Positions 52,097 to 61,575 of a stretch of DNA of 64,000 nucleotides are shown here, in pieces; the first letter of the stretch is position 1; every line of letters begins with the position of its first letter. The stretch lies in assembly GCA_002506085.1 (NCBI GenBank), contig DAWV01000006.1, positions 37,815 to 101,814 of the forward strand, read 5' to 3'. The translations under genes were made by a program, and so were the position numbers. The notes beneath the pieces are model-generated. The model was not told where the DNA came from. It saw only the letters and a program-made list of their open reading frames with translations, and did no database searches. The DNA comes from Methanocorpusculaceae archaeon UBA425 (lineage in GTDB: Archaea > Halobacteriota > Methanomicrobia > Methanomicrobiales > Methanocorpusculaceae).

Positions 52097-52525
52097 ATGG
52101 GACAGGGAAAATTCGCAGCAAGAAACTTAGTTCGCAACGCCCAGAAATTCCGGTGGAGCGACTCGGTTTATGCACGCAGAGTGCTTAAACTGAAACTGAA
52201 AGCAGATCCCCTCGAGGGAGCACCAATGGGACGCGCAATCGTTCTTGAAAAGGTCGGTGTGGAAGCAAAACAGCCGAACTCGGCAATTAGAAAATGTGTT
52301 CGTGTTCAGCTGATTAAAAACGGTCGTCAGGTCACTGCATTCGCTGTTGGTGACGGTGCAATCAACTTCATCGATGAACACGATGAAGTTACCGTCGCAG
52401 GCATGGGCGGTCGTGCCGGCCGGTCAATGGGTGATATTCCGGGGGTTCGTTTCGTCGTAACCGCCGTAAATGGTGTCTCACTCAATGAACTTGTCATCGG
52501 ACGTGCGGAGAAGGCACGGAGGTAA
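52097..52525 (+). CDS. rps12: 30S ribosomal protein S12
   Basis: The product has 142 residues, the archaeal length. It begins MGQGKFAARNLVRNAQKFRWSD and has the conserved KQPNSAIRKCVRVQL and GGRAGRSMGDIPGVRF regions around the decoding site. S12 sits at the A site of the small subunit. It is the first gene of rps12-rps7-fusA. Confidence 0.97.
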   Translation: MGQGKFAARNLVRNAQKFRWSDSVYARRVLKLKLKADPLEGAPMGRAIVLEKVGVEAKQPNSAIRKCVRVQLIKNGRQVTAFAVGDGAINFIDEHDEVTVAGMGGRAGRSMGDIPGVRFVVTAVNGVSLNELVIGRAEKARR

Positions 52526-52530
52526 ATAAA

Positions 52531-53118
52531 ATGGCAGAAGAAGAAGCAATCACCACCAAAGTCCTGCTCTTTAACAAGTGGGATATGAGCGATGTCGTCG
52601 TCAAAGATGTAGGTCTTGTTCGTTACGTCACCGTTACCTCCACGGAAGTTCCAAGCAGCTGCGGCAGACTTACCCAGCAGCAGTTCACCAAGAGTGAAAT
52701 GGCAATTGTTGAGAGACTCATCAACCGCCTTATGCAGCAGGAAAACAATACCGGTAAAAAGATGATGTGCACCCGGATGGTCATGGACGCATTCGATGAA
52801 ATCAACAAAAAGACAAAGCAGAACCCGCTTCAGGTCTTAGTTGATGCAATCGCAAACGCCGGACCCCGTGAGGAAACCGTCCGTCTGAAATACGGTGGTA
52901 TCAACGTTCCGAAATCAGTCGATTCGGCACCAATCCGCCGTGTAAACACAGCCCTCCGGTACATTGCTCTTGCAACCTGGAAAGGCTCACACAAAACAAA
53001 GAAGCCCGCATACCTTGTGCTTGCCAATGAGCTGATCATGGCAGCAAAGGGAGATGCAAAATGCTTCTCTGTTGGAAAGAAGGAAGAAGTCGAACGGATT
53101 GCGAAATCCGCACGGTGA
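52531..53118 (+). CDS. rps7: 30S ribosomal protein S7
   Basis: The product has 195 residues. Conserved parts are LTQQQFTKSEMAIVERLINRLMQ, NPLQVLVDAIANAGPREETVRLKYGG and PIRRVNTALRYIALA, with the C-terminal FSVGKKEEVERIAKSAR. It nucleates assembly of the small-subunit head. Five bases separate it from rps12, and a ribosome-binding site (GGAGG) lies in the end of that gene. Confidence 0.97.
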   Translation: MAEEEAITTKVLLFNKWDMSDVVVKDVGLVRYVTVTSTEVPSSCGRLTQQQFTKSEMAIVERLINRLMQQENNTGKKMMCTRMVMDAFDEINKKTKQNPLQVLVDAIANAGPREETVRLKYGGINVPKSVDSAPIRRVNTALRYIALATWKGSHKTKKPAYLVLANELIMAAKGDAKCFSVGKKEEVERIAKSAR

Positions 53119-53151
53119 TTCTCCTCAATTCTTTTTTAACACAGGTGTAAA

Positions 53152-55350
53152 ATGTCACGCGGAAAAAAGATGGTAGATAGAATTTCGGAGCTCATGAATG
53201 ATCCAGAGCACATCCGGAATATCGGTATCGTAGCGCACATCGACCACGGTAAGACCACCCTTTCAGATAACCTTCTCGCCGGAGCGGGAATGCTCAGTGA
53301 GGAACTTGCCGGAAGAGCCTGCTGGATGGACTCCGATGAGGAAGAACAGGCCAGAGGTATCACCATTGATGCATCAAACGTTTCAATGGTCCACACCGTA
53401 AACGGTCGGGAATATCTTATCAACATGATTGATACTCCCGGGCACGTTGACTTTGGTGGAGATGTTACCCGTGCAATGCGCGCAGTTGACGGCGCAGTTG
53501 TCGTCGTGGACGCAGTTGAAGGCCCGATGCCCCAGACAGAGACTGTTCTCCGTCAGGCACTCAAAGAGGGTGTTCACCCGGTTCTGTTCATCAACAAAGT
53601 CGACAGACTGATTAACGAGCTGAAAGTTAACCCCCAGGAAATGATGATCCGTCTCGGAAAAGTCATTGATAAGGTTAACAAGCTCATCAAAGGCATGAAC
53701 GAGGATCTCTACACCAATGGCGGATGGAAACTCGATGCAATGAAAGGAAATGTTGCATTCGGCTCTGCCCTTTACAAGTGGGCAGTTTCGATTCCTTACA
53801 TTAAGACAACCGGTGTCTCTCTCCAGACCGTTATCACCAAGTGTAACGAAGGCGATATGAAATACCTTGCACAGGCATCTCCGCTTCACGCTGTTCTTCT
53901 CGATATGGTCGTAAAGTTCCTCCCGAACCCGCTTCAGGCACAGGGTGGACGATGCCACATTATCTGGCACGGCGATGTTGAGTCCCAGGTCGGAAAGGCA
54001 ATGTATGCATGTGACGAGAACGGACCTGTCGCAATGATGGTCACCGATATCTCTTTCGACAAGCATGCAGGAGAAGTCGCAACCGGCAGACTGTTCTCCG
54101 GTTCACTCACCCGTGGTCAGGAGGTTTATGTCTCCGGAACTGCAGGTAAGACGAACAGGCTTCAGCAGGTTGGTATCTTCATGGGTCCGACCCGTGTCGA
54201 TGTTGACCGTGTTGTTGCAGGAAACATTGTAGCCGTAACCGGTCTGAACGATGCAATTGTGGGTTCAACCATTTCCTCTATGAAAGATATGACTCCATTC
54301 GAGTCCCTTAAGCACTACTCTGAACCTGTCATGACCGTTGCTGTTGAAGCAAAGAACATGAAGGATCTCCCGAAGCTTATCGAAGTTCTTCACCAGGTCG
54401 GAAAAGAAGACCCGACAGTCCGTATCAACATCAATGAAGAGACGGGCGAACACCTTATCGCAGGTATGGGCGAGCTCCACCTTGAGGTGGTTACCGGTCG
54501 TATCAAGAGAGATAAGGGTGTGGAAATCGTTACGTCCCCACCAATCGTTGTGTACCGTGAGACGGTTTCAAAGGCACTTGAGGGCACCGTTGAAGGTAAG
54601 TCTCCGAACAGACACAACAGATTCTTTATGTCTGTTGAGCCAATGCCGGAAAATATCGTTAAGGCTATCCAGAGCAACGAAGTATCCATGAACATGGAGA
54701 ACCTTGCCCGCCGTGATGCTCTTTTAGCACTCGGTATGGATAAGGATGAAGCCAAGAACGTTAAGGATATTTACGGTTCGAACATGTTTGTTGACTGCAC
54801 GAAAGGTATCCAGTATCTTAACGAAACCATGGAACTCGTCCTTGATGGTGTCCATGAGGCACTTGACGGCGGGCCGCTCGCAGACGAGCAGGTTCAGCAG
54901 GTCCTGATTAAGCTCCACGATGTCAAGCTCCATGAAGATGCAATCCACCGTGGTCCGGGACAGGTTATTCCGGCAGTCCGTGGTGGTCTGAAGGCAGCCC
55001 TTTTAATGGCTGGCGACACACTTCTCGAGCCGATTCAGAAGATCCAGATTACCGTACCAGAAGATCAGATGGGCGCAGCAATTTCCCAGATTCAGGGTCG
55101 CCGCGGTCAGCTGTCCACGACTGAGTCCGAGGGTGACCAGATTGTGGTCAACGGTGAGGCCCCGGTTGCCGAGCTCTTTGGTTTCGCCGGAGATATCCGT
55201 TCAGCAACCGAAGGTCGTGCAATGTGGTCTACCGAATTTGCAGGATTCTCCCCGGTTCCACAGAACAAGCTTTCTGAAGTTGTAATGAGCATTAGAAAGA
55301 GAAAGGGTCTGAAAGAACAGATTCCGACTCCGAAAGATTATCTCGATTAA
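53152..55350 (+). CDS. fusA: Elongation factor EF-2
   Basis: The 732-residue protein has the G domain motifs AHIDHGKTTLSDNLL, DTPGHVDFGGDVTRAMRAVDGAVVVVDAVEGP and INKVDRLI, and near the C-terminus DAIHRGPGQVIPAVR, whose His carries diphthamide in archaea and eukaryotes. It drives translocation with GTP. The usual following genes (EF-1 alpha, S10) are not here: a strong hairpin terminator closes the operon. Confidence 0.97.
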   Translation: MSRGKKMVDRISELMNDPEHIRNIGIVAHIDHGKTTLSDNLLAGAGMLSEELAGRACWMDSDEEEQARGITIDASNVSMVHTVNGREYLINMIDTPGHVDFGGDVTRAMRAVDGAVVVVDAVEGPMPQTETVLRQALKEGVHPVLFINKVDRLINELKVNPQEMMIRLGKVIDKVNKLIKGMNEDLYTNGGWKLDAMKGNVAFGSALYKWAVSIPYIKTTGVSLQTVITKCNEGDMKYLAQASPLHAVLLDMVVKFLPNPLQAQGGRCHIIWHGDVESQVGKAMYACDENGPVAMMVTDISFDKHAGEVATGRLFSGSLTRGQEVYVSGTAGKTNRLQQVGIFMGPTRVDVDRVVAGNIVAVTGLNDAIVGSTISSMKDMTPFESLKHYSEPVMTVAVEAKNMKDLPKLIEVLHQVGKEDPTVRININEETGEHLIAGMGELHLEVVTGRIKRDKGVEIVTSPPIVVYRETVSKALEGTVEGKSPNRHNRFFMSVEPMPENIVKAIQSNEVSMNMENLARRDALLALGMDKDEAKNVKDIYGSNMFVDCTKGIQYLNETMELVLDGVHEALDGGPLADEQVQQVLIKLHDVKLHEDAIHRGPGQVIPAVRGGLKAALLMAGDTLLEPIQKIQITVPEDQMGAAISQIQGRRGQLSTTESEGDQIVVNGEAPVAELFGFAGDIRSATEGRAMWSTEFAGFSPVPQNKLSEVVMSIRKRKGLKEQIPTPKDYLD

Positions 55351-55379
55351 TCTTTTGGAACCAAGGGTCATAAGGTGGT

Positions 55380-55405
55380 TTCACACGGATTTTTGCCCGT
55401 GTGAA
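55380..55405 (+). terminator. Hairpin terminator of the S12-S7-EF-2 operon
   Basis: TTCACACGG (55380-55388) pairs with CCGTGTGAA (55397-55405) in a perfect 9-bp stem with an 8-base loop. It starts 30 bases after the EF-2 stop and is followed by an A/T-rich tract with six T. Confidence 0.75.
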
Positions 55406-55469
55406 CTATAAATATTTTTTATTCTGTTTTGAATTCTTGTTTTAATGGGACTTACGCGGTGTTGCGGCG

Positions 55470-55577
55470 GACCGCTCCGTAAGAGCGGTCTTAGCGGAGC
55501 AAATCTTTGATTTGCGACCAAGTCGATAGACTTGTGACCAAACAGAATGTTTGCGAATCCCGGGGGCGAAGCCTTCG
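55470..55577. repeat. Array of five short perfect hairpins
   Basis: Five perfect inverted repeats stand in a row: GACCGCTC-N5-GAGCGGTC (55470-55490), GCAAATC-TTT-GATTTGC (55499-55515), CAAGTC-GATA-GACTTG (55519-55534), CAAACA-GAA-TGTTTG (55539-55553) and CGAAG-C-CTTCG (55567-55577). The second to fourth are separated by GACC. No protein gene is supported here. A similar set is near the window end, including the same GCAAATC/GATTTGC hairpin. Confidence 0.85.
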
Positions 55578-55583
55578 AGTACA

Positions 55584-55841
55584 TCCGCCGCTGTTTTTCG
55601 CCCCCCCTGTTTTTCTACAGGTGTACATGGACTACTCTTTTTCATGTGATGAAACAAATCAGGATTACCGTGTGGATTTTTGGATGTACATCGGTTTCGT
55701 GGAAGTTTTCGTGAATTTCGTGTGATGACACGACCATCAAAAAGAATCCCTTACACGAAACCGATGTACATCCAAAGAATCTATAACGGTAATCCTGATT
55801 CGTTTCATCACCTGGGAAGGGGGGCGCAAAACAGCGGCGGA
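55584..55841. repeat. 258-bp interrupted inverted repeat
   Basis: Left arms 55584-55607 and 55646-55701 match, in reverse complement, right arms 55819-55841 and 55754-55811. The inner arm pair is about 55 bases with roughly 90 percent identity by eye, differing mainly by two extra bases. The central loop 55702-55753 itself contains TCGTGT-GATG-ACACGA. Segments related to the arms and loop recur at 63656-63740. It carries no open frame of note, so it is most like a non-autonomous palindromic element or a large hairpin RNA. Confidence 0.85.
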
Positions 55842-55926
55842 TCTGCCTGAGACCCATCACATCTTCGTCCGCAAAGAACAGTTTACTGAAATTGAATACA
55901 AAAAAAGAATCGAGGAGGTTTCGGTA

Positions 55927-56991
55927 TTATTTTGTCTCGTACCACCTGGCACCCTCATGCATTTTCAAAATGAACTCCTCTTTTCCGAGAGTCCGAAGTT
56001 CCCGCAGTGCCTCCGAAAGATTTTCCAGTGCTGCCTCATTACATGGATTTTCCCGCTGGATGGCATAATAGAGAGCCGCATTTTCCTCAGAGACTTCGCG
56101 TGATACGGCAATCTGTTTACGAAATGTCGTAGAAGCTGCCGAACATAATTCCTCATAAGAGAAGCCGCTTCTCGCGAGAGCCCCGCTGAAAGCAAGGTTA
56201 ACCGCGTGGGAAAGTCCGAGGACACAGGCGGCAATCCGGTCATGCTCTTCAACATCCATCCTGAGAATAGTCCCTCCGCTAAAAAGTTGTGCCGTTTCTT
56301 TAACTGCATTCAGATTCCCGCAATCACAGACAACAATATTTCTCCCGGCAATAGATGATGCGCCGGGTCCGAACATCGGATGTACCGAACAGACCCGCAC
56401 ACCCTCTTCTGCTGCTCTGCGAAGCAAAGGAATCACGGGGGTTTTAACCGAAAGAATGTCAAAGATGAGAGCATGGGTTTTTTGGGCAAACACTTCTTCG
56501 AGAATCTTTTCGGCAACGGTTATCGGGGTTGACACGACAATCACATCCGCATCCCTGCACCCTGTCGGAATATCCGTCACCGGATACTCTGCTCCGTTTG
56601 GGGCATGGTCATCAATCATGACTGTGTGCCCGCGTTCTGTGAAGAACAAAGAGAGCCATCTGCCCATATTGCCGTTTCCGCCGATGATGAATATTTTTCT
56701 TGGAACTGCGGGGCGGGGCACTCGTCCTTGTACATCTACGGATTCATCAATAACTGCCCGGGCAATCCGGGTAGCCGCCAATTCACTCACCCCGTATATT
56801 TTTCCGGAATCGACATACCTGTGAACGACAATCTTTTCCACAGCCGGAACAAAAACCTCCTCGCCGGATGCAGCTTTGCGCTCACCGATTACCCGTGCGA
56901 TTTTGTTGCGGCGCCCCACCAGTTTCACGATTTCACGGTCAAGCTCCGCAAGTTCCTCCCGTTGTTTCGTTATATCACTCAAGATATCCAC
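55927..56991 (-). CDS. tyrA: Chorismate mutase-prephenate dehydrogenase (TyrA, fused)
   Basis: The product has 354 residues. Residues 1-90 are an AroQ-type chorismate mutase (ILSDITKQREELAELDREIVKLVGRRNKIARVIGERKAASGEE). From about residue 97 (IFIIGGNGNMGRWLSLFFTERGHTVMIDD) there is a dehydrogenase NAD fold, with the catalytic His in VCSVHPMFGPGA. It turns chorismate to 4-hydroxyphenylpyruvate for tyrosine. It is the last gene of the aromatic operon and overlaps aroC by 17 bases. Confidence 0.94.
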   Translation of the reverse strand: MDILSDITKQREELAELDREIVKLVGRRNKIARVIGERKAASGEEVFVPAVEKIVVHRYVDSGKIYGVSELAATRIARAVIDESVDVQGRVPRPAVPRKIFIIGGNGNMGRWLSLFFTERGHTVMIDDHAPNGAEYPVTDIPTGCRDADVIVVSTPITVAEKILEEVFAQKTHALIFDILSVKTPVIPLLRRAAEEGVRVCSVHPMFGPGASSIAGRNIVVCDCGNLNAVKETAQLFSGGTILRMDVEEHDRIAACVLGLSHAVNLAFSGALARSGFSYEELCSAASTTFRKQIAVSREVSEENAALYYAIQRENPCNEAALENLSEALRELRTLGKEEFILKMHEGARWYETK

Positions 56992-58048
56992 CCCGGAGAG
57001 CCAGATCGGCGAGAGTAAAAACCGTCATTGATTCGACAACAATAGCCCCCCGGTTCGCAATGCAGGGGTCGTGTCTGCCTGCGACCAAGAGCTCAGCGTC
57101 CGTATGATGCATTAAATCAACACTCATCTGCAGTTTTCCGATGGAAGCGGTCGGTTTGAACGAAACTGAAAAGTCGAAGACAGCTCCGTTCGCCATTCCT
57201 CCAAGTACTCCTCCCGCGTGATTCGTTGTTGCGGTCACCTTTTTTTCCATAATCCGGTAAGCATCGTTATTCTCCGAACCGCGAAGACCTGCGGCGAAAA
57301 ATCCTTCGCCGAAACCGATTGCCTTCACGCCTGGAATTGCGAAAACCGATTTGGCAATCTCCCCGTCAAGCGTGTCAAAAAATGGCTCGCCGAGACCGGC
57401 AGGCAGCCCGGTTGCAATACACCTGACGATTCCACCGACACTGTCTCCCCCGGATTTTGCGGAAAGAATCTCTTTTCTCATCATGTCTTCAATCTCCGGA
57501 GACATGGCACGAAGCGGGTTTGTGCGTGATTTGCTCATCACTTCCTCCGGTTCATACTCATTTCTGTCGATGATGCTCCCAATACGGGTGACATAAGAGC
57601 CCACGTTTATTCCGGCGCCGGAAATCATCGGGCGAAGCAATGCTCCCGCTGCAACAAGCGGTGTGGTCATTCTGCCGGAGAACATTCCGCCGCCGCGGAT
57701 GTCATGCGCCGGACCGTATTTGCAGATTGCCGGGTAGTCGGCATGACCCGGCCGGGGAACACGACGAAGGTTTTCATAATCGGAACTCCGGGTGTTGGTA
57801 TTTGAAAATGTAATCACGACCGGCGCTCCGGTGGTTTTGCCGTTCACAACGCCGGAAATCTCCGGAACATCCTCTTCAACCCGCGGGGTTCCGATACCCT
57901 CCGAGGGTTTACGGAGTTCAAGGTCTGCTGAAATGATTTTTTCGTTCACCGGATACCCTGCCGGAATTCCGTCCAGAACACATCCGATACGGCTGTCATG
58001 GCTCGCTCCAAACAGAGTGAGCGTTATTGTATGTCCGATTCTATTCAT
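56975..58048 (-). CDS. aroC: AroC, chorismate synthase
   Basis: The product has 357 residues. Family motifs are TLFGASHDSRIGCVLDGIPAG (opening), RPGHADYPAICKYGPAHDIRGGGMFSGRMT and, in the C-terminal part, NHAGGVLGGMANG. It makes chorismate from EPSP using reduced FMN. Its start overlaps aroA by four bases. Confidence 0.96.
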   Translation of the reverse strand: MNRIGHTITLTLFGASHDSRIGCVLDGIPAGYPVNEKIISADLELRKPSEGIGTPRVEEDVPEISGVVNGKTTGAPVVITFSNTNTRSSDYENLRRVPRPGHADYPAICKYGPAHDIRGGGMFSGRMTTPLVAAGALLRPMISGAGINVGSYVTRIGSIIDRNEYEPEEVMSKSRTNPLRAMSPEIEDMMRKEILSAKSGGDSVGGIVRCIATGLPAGLGEPFFDTLDGEIAKSVFAIPGVKAIGFGEGFFAAGLRGSENNDAYRIMEKKVTATTNHAGGVLGGMANGAVFDFSVSFKPTASIGKLQMSVDLMHHTDAELLVAGRHDPCIANRGAIVVESMTVFTLADLALRGGYLE

Positions 58049-59313
58049 TCTTCCCTCATATGTGCACCGAGTCTTTGCATGTCACGGATAAAATCCGGGT
58101 AGGATACCGCACAGCAATCTGAGTCATCGATGATGGTCTGTCCATCTGCGATTAATCCTGCAATCGCGGCAGCCATCATAATACGGTGGTCGCCGAAAGT
58201 CGTAATATTTGCGCCGGCAAGCTCAACCGGTCCCGTGATAATGCACCCGTCATCAGTTTCGCAGATATCTGCACCCATTGCCCGGAGAAATTGTGCGGTG
58301 GACATAATCCGGTCGCTTTCCTTGAATCTGAGATGGGCGGCTCCGTAAAGTCTGCTGGTGCCTTTTGCCTGTGACGCAAGAACTGCAATAATTGGAAACA
58401 AATCCGGGACATCGGCAAGATTGAAGTTTGCCGCAGTCAGCGGGGTTTTTCTGACAGTGACTGTATCTCCTGTCCGGGAAATATCTGCCCCGAATGTTTC
58501 GAGTATAGTAATTACTGCCTGATCTCCCTGCGAATCCGCCGGGTCGAGACCTGACACGGTCATTTCACCCGTGAGTGCCGCTGCCGCAAATAAAAATGCG
58601 GCTGATGAATAGTCGCCGCCAACTAAAACATCCGCCGGCTGATACTTCTGTCCGCCGCGAACAATGTATCCGTCTTCTGTAGTTTCAACAGAAACTCCGT
58701 GTTTTTTCATGGTGGAAATCGTCATTTCCACATAGGGTTTTGAGGTGAGGGGAGTGGTCAGATGAATGCAGGTGTCTTTTGTTCCAAGCGGGGCTGAAAT
58801 CAGCAGGGCGGAGATGAACTGGGAACTGACATCCCCGCGGATATGAACGTCTCCTCCAAGAGCAGGGCCCTTGACGGTGAACGGGGCACACCCGCCTGCG
58901 GATATGATCCCGGCTCCAAGTTCTGAAAGTGCATCCAGAAGCGGTTTCATTGGCCGGGAGCAGAGCGAGGAATCACCGGTGAACGAGGTCGGGCCGTTCA
59001 GACGTGAAGCGATTCCGGCAAGCATCCGGATGGATGTTCCGGAGTTTTTGCAGTTGATGACCGTCCCGCCCGGTGTAGGGGGATGCAGGTCTCCTCCGCG
59101 TATGGTGATGCGGTTCTCTTCCCTGGAGACATCCGCTCCAAGTGTTGTCACAGCATTCAGCGTGACGCACGTATCTTCGCCCAAAAGCGGAGAAGAGATA
59201 ATGGATTCTCCCCTGCTAAGTGCTGCCAGAAGAAATGCACGGTGGGTGTGGCTCTTTGAAGGCGGGGCGCGGACCTGCCCGGAGAGATTTGAGCGGGAGA
59301 CAATAAGTTTCAT
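58045..59313 (-). CDS. aroA: AroA, EPSP synthase
   Basis: The product has 422 residues. It has PPSKSHTHRAFLLAALSRGES near the start, the NSGTSIRMLAGIA loop (NCKNSGTS), DVSSQFISALLISAP, and LRFKESDRI and GDHRIMMAAAIAGLIADG towards the end. It joins shikimate 3-phosphate and PEP. The second-half DLFPIIAVLASQAKGTS is also typical. The stop of the shikimate kinase gene is adjacent. Confidence 0.96.
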   Translation of the reverse strand: MKLIVSRSNLSGQVRAPPSKSHTHRAFLLAALSRGESIISSPLLGEDTCVTLNAVTTLGADVSREENRITIRGGDLHPPTPGGTVINCKNSGTSIRMLAGIASRLNGPTSFTGDSSLCSRPMKPLLDALSELGAGIISAGGCAPFTVKGPALGGDVHIRGDVSSQFISALLISAPLGTKDTCIHLTTPLTSKPYVEMTISTMKKHGVSVETTEDGYIVRGGQKYQPADVLVGGDYSSAAFLFAAAALTGEMTVSGLDPADSQGDQAVITILETFGADISRTGDTVTVRKTPLTAANFNLADVPDLFPIIAVLASQAKGTSRLYGAAHLRFKESDRIMSTAQFLRAMGADICETDDGCIITGPVELAGANITTFGDHRIMMAAAIAGLIADGQTIIDDSDCCAVSYPDFIRDMQRLGAHMREE

Positions 59314-59314
59314 G

Positions 59315-60157
59315 TCATACCCCGTTTCTGATGTTTGCGAGGATTATATCCTCCCGCCCGAACAGATTTAAAAATTCATTGAGCCCTTCTTTTGGCACAA
59401 GAATCCCGGTCGCAGGCCCTGTCCCCGAAAGTCCCGCTGCCGCCGCCCCGCAGGAAAGTGCCTTGTCTGCGATTTCCGGCGTGATGCCGATTGCGTCACA
59501 CGTGCATTTTCCATTTGCATACATAGCAGAGAAGACGTCTCCTTCGATGGCCATCTGATAGGCGGCTGAAACCAGGTCGCTCATCTCACGCATCCGTTCC
59601 TTCGGGAATGCGGATTTCCTGATCTGGTATGACGGTATATGGATTACGACTGATATGTCTTCGGGCATGGGACGGCGCAGAAGAAGTTCGCGTTTCAGAT
59701 TGTCGGTAAAGACCAGCCCGCCGAGCATACATGCACAGGCATCGTCGAACGTCCCGGTTATACTCACTCCTGCTTTTATGGCGACGGTTGCTCCGAGCCG
59801 TCCGATTTCCAGGGGATCAACCCGAATACCCAGTGCATCGGCAGATGCCGAAAGAATTGCATTCGTCGCAGAACTGCTGCTCTTCAATCCCTTGGAAATA
59901 GGAATGTTGGAAGTGGTTTTAATCACGGCCCCGTTCATTCCCGAGTCAGGGCAGCGTTTGAGCATCTCCTCTACGGAGAATATCGCGAGTTTAGTATCTT
60001 CGGTAGGGTGACCATCAATCTCGACGGTGAATTCAGGTTCAGGGATGAGTTCAACACTCGCCTCGGTTTTGAGGTCTATGCCGAATGCCGCCCCTTTTCC
60101 CATTGCAATCGCATTGATTACGGAAAGGGCTCCAAATGATATACCCCTGCCAATCAT
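59315..60157 (-). CDS. aroK: Shikimate kinase, archaeal GHMP type
   Basis: The product has 280 residues. It belongs to the GHMP kinase family rather than the bacterial P-loop type: ISKGLKSSSSATNAILSA is the phosphate-binding loop (motif 2) and GLSGTGPATGIL is motif 3. This form is found in methanogens as a replacement for AroK/AroL. The neighbours on both sides (aroDE and aroA) fix the function. It overlaps aroDE by four bases. Confidence 0.95.
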   Translation of the reverse strand: MIGRGISFGALSVINAIAMGKGAAFGIDLKTEASVELIPEPEFTVEIDGHPTEDTKLAIFSVEEMLKRCPDSGMNGAVIKTTSNIPISKGLKSSSSATNAILSASADALGIRVDPLEIGRLGATVAIKAGVSITGTFDDACACMLGGLVFTDNLKRELLLRRPMPEDISVVIHIPSYQIRKSAFPKERMREMSDLVSAAYQMAIEGDVFSAMYANGKCTCDAIGITPEIADKALSCGAAAAGLSGTGPATGILVPKEGLNEFLNLFGREDIILANIRNGV

Positions 60158-61575
60158 AATGAGCGCTCTTCAAATGTTTTTTTCATAACATCACGGTCAG
60201 GCCGAATGCCGGTCCATATAGTAAATGCTGCCGCCGCCTGTTCGATAAGCATGGTTTTTCCACTGACGGCAGCCCGCACTCCGGCGGTTTTTGCTGCTGT
60301 GAGGAACGGGGTCATTTCCGGATCGTAAATCATGTCCATGACGACACATTCTTTGGTGAATATTCTGTCAGGAACGGGTGAGATATTTTCAAATCCGCTC
60401 ATCCCTGCCGGCGTTGCATTGATAATGATGGTATAACCGGACTGAAGTTCCGTTATTCCGACTGCCCGGGCCCCAAATTCCTGTGCCAGTTTCTCGGCAC
60501 GGGAGCGGGTCCGGTTGGCGATTGAAACATGAGCTCCTTCGCGGGTGAGAAATGCGACGGCACCCCTTGCCGCTCCGCCTGCACCGATTACGAGGACATT
60601 TGCCTCTTTTGGATTCGCATTGACCGATGCAAGTGAAGCGCTTATCCCCATTATATCCGTGTTGAATCCATCAAAACCATTTTGGGTATTCAGGATTGTA
60701 TTGACCGCTCCGGCGGATTTTGCCAGCGGGTCGGTTTTCCGGAGGAATGGGATGATTGTCTCCTTATGCGGGATGGTTACATTTATTCCGGTAATCCGGT
60801 ATTTTAGGAGGACATCAGGGATGAGATGCAGCTCCTCCGGTAATGCCGGAATTTTCACATATTTTCCGGGAATATGAGCTGCTTTGAATGCGGCATTATG
60901 AATATCCGGAGAAAATGTGTGGGTTAGGGGGTACCCGGTTATCCCGGTGACGACCGGGTTTTTTCCAAACCACACGGCATCATCGATTGTGAGCTGACCC
61001 GGAGCAGATGCGAGTTTTGGTGTCAGGGCACAGTAGTTGAATAGTGAACCAAGATCCGATGCACGAAGACGGGTGACTTCTCCCTCTTCTCCCATCCCAA
61101 TCAGGATGAATGGCTGTCCCTGACGTCTGAGGGTGACTGCTGCATCATTGATTGCAATGAGGTCCTTTGGTCCCCTTACCCTGAATGCGGCTTTCGGAAT
61201 CCCGGAGGATTTCAAATCATTGATGATTGTACGTATCTCATTCTCGGGAGGCGTTGTGTCATAATTGTGATACGAGCATATGACATGTTCTTTTGGAAAG
61301 ATATCTCTCAGACCAGAGTCTCCTTCGATATCGATATAGTCTGCTCCGGCTGCGAGTGCCCGGTCAAATGTTTCTTTGCGTTCTTCGTCAGATTCTGACC
61401 TGAAGGTGGCTATAGTCGGGACGTCTGCCGCAAAAAAGGAAAAGTCATCCGGGATAACAGAAAAAGCGTCCAGCCGGAACTCTAATGCCTCTGCCCCTTT
61501 TGCGAGAGCGGAAGCTTTGAATGTCTTCGCCTGCTCGGCATTTTCTGCGACGATAACAGCACAATTCAACGTCAT
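60154..61575 (-). CDS. aroDE: AroDE, fused 3-dehydroquinate dehydratase and shikimate dehydrogenase
   Basis: The product has 473 residues. The N-terminal part (1-about 205) is a type I dehydroquinase (AEALEFRLDAF, DYIDIEGD, ICSYHNYDTTPP with the catalytic His, and KAAFRVRGPKDL with the Schiff-base Lys). The C-terminal part begins GITGYPLTHTFSPDIHNAAFKAAHIPGKYV and has NVTIPHKE, VLVIGAGGAARGAVAFL and IINATPAGM, as in AroE. The two steps are successive in the pathway. Such fusions occur in plants and in some bacteria and archaea. Confidence 0.95.
   Translation of the reverse strand: MTLNCAVIVAENAEQAKTFKASALAKGAEALEFRLDAFSVIPDDFSFFAADVPTIATFRSESDEERKETFDRALAAGADYIDIEGDSGLRDIFPKEHVICSYHNYDTTPPENEIRTIINDLKSSGIPKAAFRVRGPKDLIAINDAAVTLRRQGQPFILIGMGEEGEVTRLRASDLGSLFNYCALTPKLASAPGQLTIDDAVWFGKNPVVTGITGYPLTHTFSPDIHNAAFKAAHIPGKYVKIPALPEELHLIPDVLLKYRITGINVTIPHKETIIPFLRKTDPLAKSAGAVNTILNTQNGFDGFNTDIMGISASLASVNANPKEANVLVIGAGGAARGAVAFLTREGAHVSIANRTRSRAEKLAQEFGARAVGITELQSGYTIIINATPAGMSGFENISPVPDRIFTKECVVMDMIYDPEMTPFLTAAKTAGVRAAVSGKTMLIEQAAAAFTIWTGIRPDRDVMKKTFEERSL

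Noticed and set aside
55442..55860. Several open frames of 67-72 codons on both strands in the hairpin region
   Set aside because: They are by-products of the inverted repeats, with no ribosome-binding sites and Cys/Arg/Ser-rich translations that resemble no protein family.
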